Of a stretch of 14,289 nucleotides of DNA, positions 11,884 to 14,289 are shown piece after piece; within the stretch, counting starts at the first letter, position 1, and each line of letters starts with the position of its first letter. Under the pieces are notes generated by a model. The model worked only from the letters and a program-made list of their open reading frames with translations, was not told the DNA's origin and ran no database searches. Source of the DNA: Syntrophaceae bacterium PtaB.Bin038 (GTDB lineage Bacteria > Desulfobacterota > Syntrophia > Syntrophales > UBA2192). Made by a program: the position numbers and the translations under genes. The stretch covers positions 1 through 14,289 of the forward strand of contig MVQS01000094.1 in assembly GCA_002067855.1 (NCBI GenBank), in the 5' to 3' direction.

Positions 11884-13251
11884 TCAGCCGCCCTCCCGGA
11901 CGGCCCGGTCGGCCTGGCGGACGGCGATGAGGACGGGGTCCCAGGCGTTGGAGTAGGGCGGGGCGTAACTCAAGTCCAGGTTGATCATGTCCTGGACGGA
12001 CATGCCCGCGTGAAGGGCCGTGGCGAAGATGTCGATCCGCTTGGCCGCCCCCTCGATCCCCACGATCTGGGCGCCCAGCAGGCGCCCGGAGCCTTTCTCG
12101 GCGAGCGTCTTCACGGTGATGGGACCGGCGTTGGGGTAGTAACCGGCGCGGGTGGTGCTCTTGATCGCAGCCGCGACGTATTCGAGGCCGAGGTCCCGGA
12201 TCTCGCGCTCCTGCAGACCCGTCCGCGCCACCTCCCACTTGCAGATCTTGCTTACGGCGGTGCCCACGACGCCGGGGAAGGTGGCGTAGCCGCCCCCCAG
12301 GTTGATGCCCGCCACGCGCCCCTGCTTGTTCGCGATCGTGCCCAGGGCGATGTGCACGGGCCTGCGGCTCACGAGGTGGAAGGACTCGGCGCAGTCGCCC
12401 GCCGCCCAGATGCCGGAAACCCCCGTCTGCATCCGGTCGTTGACACGCAGGGCATCGCGCACCCCGAGGGGAATCCCCGCCCTTGCCGCCAGGTCCGTGT
12501 TGGGCCGCACGCCGAGGCCGAGGATCACGATGTCCGCCGGCAGGGTTCGCTTCCCGGTCACCACGGCCGCCACCCGGCCGCCGGCCACCTCGAAGGCCTC
12601 GAGCGATTCGCCGAGGTGGAGCTGCACGCCGGCCTCGGCGACCGCGCCGGAGACCAGGGCCCCCATGTCGGGGTCGAGCGTGCCCATGACCTGCTCCCCC
12701 CGCTCCACGAGGGAAACTTCCAGCCCCCTCAGGATGAGCGCCTCCGCCATCTCGAGGCCGATGTAGCCGCCGCCCACGACGACGGCCCGTTTCGGCCGCT
12801 CGGTATCCACGACGGTGCGCACCGCGATCCCGCTCTGCAGCGAGTGGAGACCGTAAATGCCCGCGGCGTCGCTGCCGGGGACCCGGGGGCAGAACGGCAG
12901 GGCGCCCGTGGCGACGAGGAGCCGGTCGAAGGGCTCCCACCACCCCTTCTTGCTCTGCAGGCATTTGACGAGGACCCGCCCGTTCTTCGGGTCGATCTCC
13001 TCGACCTCGTGCAGGACGCGGGCGTCGATGCCGTACTCCGTCTTGAATTCCTCGGGCGTGACGGCGATGAGCTTGCTGAGATCGTCGACAACCCTGCCGA
13101 CGTAGTAGGGGATGCTTCAGGCCGAGTAGGAGGTGTGGGGTCCCTTCTCGAAGGCGAGGACCTCCAGCCCCTTGTCGAGCCGCTTCGCCTGGGCGGCGGC
13201 GCTCATTCCCGCGGCGTCCCCGCCGATGACCACGAGACGCTGCTTAGCCAT
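11884..13251 (-). CDS. Selenocysteine-containing CoA-disulfide reductase/NADH oxidase-like flavoprotein
   Basis: A pyridine nucleotide-disulfide oxidoreductase of 455 residues with one in-frame UGA (13119-13117). It starts MAKQRLVVIGGDAAGMSAAA, the FAD-binding GxGxxG-type opening. Residue 45 is UGA in HTSYSA-U-SIPYYVG, exactly the single redox-active cysteine of CoA-disulfide reductases and NADH oxidases (SYSxCGxPYYxGG). Later parts are intact: VATGALP, the NAD(P)H-binding VVVGGGYIGLEMAEAL (about 157-172), GLGVRPNTDLA, the FAD motif IWAAGDCAES, and the YAPPYSNAWDPV signature near the C-terminus. No frame or stop damage appears on either side of the UGA. GGGAGG precedes ATG 13251. It may reduce CoA-disulfide, persulfide or another disulfide with NAD(P)H. 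The unit ends in a strong terminator at 11830-11858. Without Sec it would be called as two fragments or a pseudogene. Confidence 0.87.
13083..13102 (-). promoter_or_regulatory. Putative bacterial SECIS for UGA 13119-13117
   Basis: On the minus strand CGTCGGC pairs with GTCGACG (seven pairs including one G-T) around loop AGGGTT. Twenty-one bases separate the UGA from the loop, and the loop's second base is G. This fits the bacterial SECIS model. Confidence 0.6.
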
Positions 13252-13295
13252 ACAGGACCTCCCGCAACGGGTGATGGCCGAATCCTAGCACAAAT

Positions 13296-13331
13296 CGCGC
13301 GGCGGGGGTACGGGATTCCCCCTGCCGCGCG
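13296..13331 (-). terminator. Strong hairpin after the ferritin-like/VIT1 gene
   Basis: CGCGCGGC plus GGGGG (13296-13308) pairs with CCCCC plus GCCGCGCG (13318-13331), a 13-bp stem with one bulged T and a 9-base loop. It sits 4 bases after the stop of the minus-strand gene at 13336. Only a short ATTTG follows it on the minus strand, so termination is probable but not certain. Confidence 0.65.
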
Positions 13332-13335
13332 CGGT

Positions 13336-14217
13336 TCAGATGTCGAGGTGGAAGAACAGGCGCACGAAGTAACTGATCCCGAAGGTCAGCGCGGCGACGC
13401 CGAGGCTGATGGCGGCCATCTCGGAGAACCGCCTTCGGAAGGGGATGTCCTGGGCCACGGAGACGTAGTACGTGAACAGGAAGATCACCAGCAGCGCGTT
13501 CGTCAGGGTGAACCCGAGGTTGAGGTACGGATTGTCGAGGACGAGGTAGGGCAGGATCAGGAACAGGACCGTGCAGAGGTAGGTCACCCCCGTGTAAACC
13601 GCGGCCCTGAGCGGGTGCAGGGCCTCCCCCTCGGACTTGATGGAGAGGTACTCCGACGCGGCCATGGAGAAGGCCCCGGCGATCCCCGTGATCAGGCCCG
13701 CCAGCGCGATGAGCCGGATCTCTCCCAGGGCGAGGGTGAACCCCGCCAGGGCCCCCGTCAGCTCCACGAGGGCGTCGTTGAGCCCCAGGACGATGGAGCC
13801 GACATACGTGAGCTTCTCGTCGTCGATGATCGCGATGAGCCGCTCCTCGTGCTCGGCCTCCTCCTCGGAAACCCGGTCGAGGCCTTCGACGGACCCCGAC
13901 AGCTCGGCATAGGCCGCTGCTGCGCCGCTCTCGCCCTTCTCCATGAGCTTGAGCCCGAAGGTGAGCCCCAGGAACCGCGCGACGAGGTAGAAGAACCAGA
14001 CCCTGAGCCGGTCGGGAGCGACATCGCGGCCCGTCAGGTCCCGCAGGATGTCGTAATGGGCCCGCTCGCAGTCCCCGATGTCCCGCAGGATGCGGGCGTT
14101 GTGCTCCTTCTTCGCGAGCCCCGCAAGCCTGTGATAGACGTGGTATTCCGTGATCTCGTTTTCCTGGGCGGCCCGGATTCGTCCCAGGACGCCGGCCGGC
14201 AGCGATTCGGTCTGCAT
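13336..14217 (-). CDS. Ferritin-like/VIT1 (CCC1) fusion membrane protein, probable iron or manganese transporter
   Basis: A 293-residue fusion. Residues 10-135 form a ferritin-like helical domain with metal-ligand-type residues (ENEITEYHVY near 19-28, GDCERAHYDIL near 48-58, EEEAEHEERL near 118-127). Residues 137-293 form a CCC1/VIT1 membrane domain with about five helices, starting YVGSIVLGLNDALVELTGALAGF and including AGAFSMAASEYLSIKSE. This matches the erythrin-vacuolar iron transport family, in which related bacterial proteins export iron or manganese. ATG 14217 was chosen because GGAGG lies 6 bases upstream; a GTG at 14235 is further upstream without a good site. It probably controls metal levels. 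No promoter is evident in 14218-14289. Its link to the arsenic genes is unknown. Confidence 0.88.
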   Translation of the reverse strand: MQTESLPAGVLGRIRAAQENEITEYHVYHRLAGLAKKEHNARILRDIGDCERAHYDILRDLTGRDVAPDRLRVWFFYLVARFLGLTFGLKLMEKGESGAAAAYAELSGSVEGLDRVSEEEAEHEERLIAIIDDEKLTYVGSIVLGLNDALVELTGALAGFTLALGEIRLIALAGLITGIAGAFSMAASEYLSIKSEGEALHPLRAAVYTGVTYLCTVLFLILPYLVLDNPYLNLGFTLTNALLVIFLFTYYVSVAQDIPFRRRFSEMAAISLGVAALTFGISYFVRLFFHLDI

Positions 14218-14289
14218 GTCGTCCTCCGTGGACACCGTCGCTGCCGCATCGCCGCTGCGGAGAAACGGTTTGACAGGATCCCCCGCCGC

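Noticed and set aside
11884..13251. The flavoprotein gene as a pseudogene or two genes split by a stop
   Set aside because: The only interruption is a UGA at the catalytic Cys position with a SECIS-like hairpin, and the frame is otherwise intact.
1..14289. CRISPR arrays, tRNA or rRNA genes, insertion sequences
   Set aside because: No regularly spaced repeats, tRNA-like cloverleaf, rRNA segment or transposase motif was seen.

Overview
This is a GC-rich bacterial window of about 14.3 kb, probably chromosomal. The gene families (PilT, an ArsP-type permease, an HgcC-like AbrB protein, ArsM, C-GCAxxG-C-C and DUF2703 proteins) and the use of UGA as a selenocysteine codon suggest an anaerobic member of the Desulfobacterota, perhaps near Syntrophobacterales. 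That assignment is an inference from gene content only.

Layout. Positions 17-1090 (+) encode a PilT-type pilus retraction ATPase, whose 3' end overlaps a convergent TPR protein (1065-2024, -). From 2286 a sigma70-like promoter with an overlapping palindromic operator starts a plus-strand arsenic-type gene train: arsR, ArsP-type permease, a small CxxC redoxin, then a ~125-bp palindromic repeat, a ProC-like NAD(P)-binding protein, arsC, a two-domain redoxin, a TauE/SafE permease, an exported FmdE-domain protein, an exported rhodanese and a short selenoprotein redoxin with a U-P-H-C active site. Running the other way is a minus-strand train (11731 to 8582): HgcC-like AbrB protein, arsM, a selenocysteine form of the C-GCAxxG-C-C protein, a second SAM methyltransferase and a cysteine-rich DUF2703-like protein. 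It is preceded by a perfect 24-bp palindrome inside an AT-rich promoter. Next, also on the minus strand, are a selenoprotein CoA-disulfide-reductase-like flavoenzyme (11884-13251) with a strong terminator, and a ferritin-like/VIT1 fusion protein (13336-14217).

Working model. ArsC reduces arsenate using electrons relayed by the redoxins; the ArsP-type permease exports trivalent arsenic species; ArsM methylates arsenite; the remaining redox proteins (rhodanese, FmdE-like, TauE/SafE, flavoprotein disulfide reductase) probably handle thiol, persulfide or sulfur-arsenic chemistry. This model is inference.

The main discovery is that three genes in 5 kb look broken by in-frame UGA but are better read as selenoproteins: UGA falls exactly at the family's redox-active cysteine, and a hairpin that fits a bacterial SECIS follows each one at 17-21 nt before its loop. 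Two further UGA codons (8437 and 8582) carry hairpins at the same spacing and are weaker candidates.
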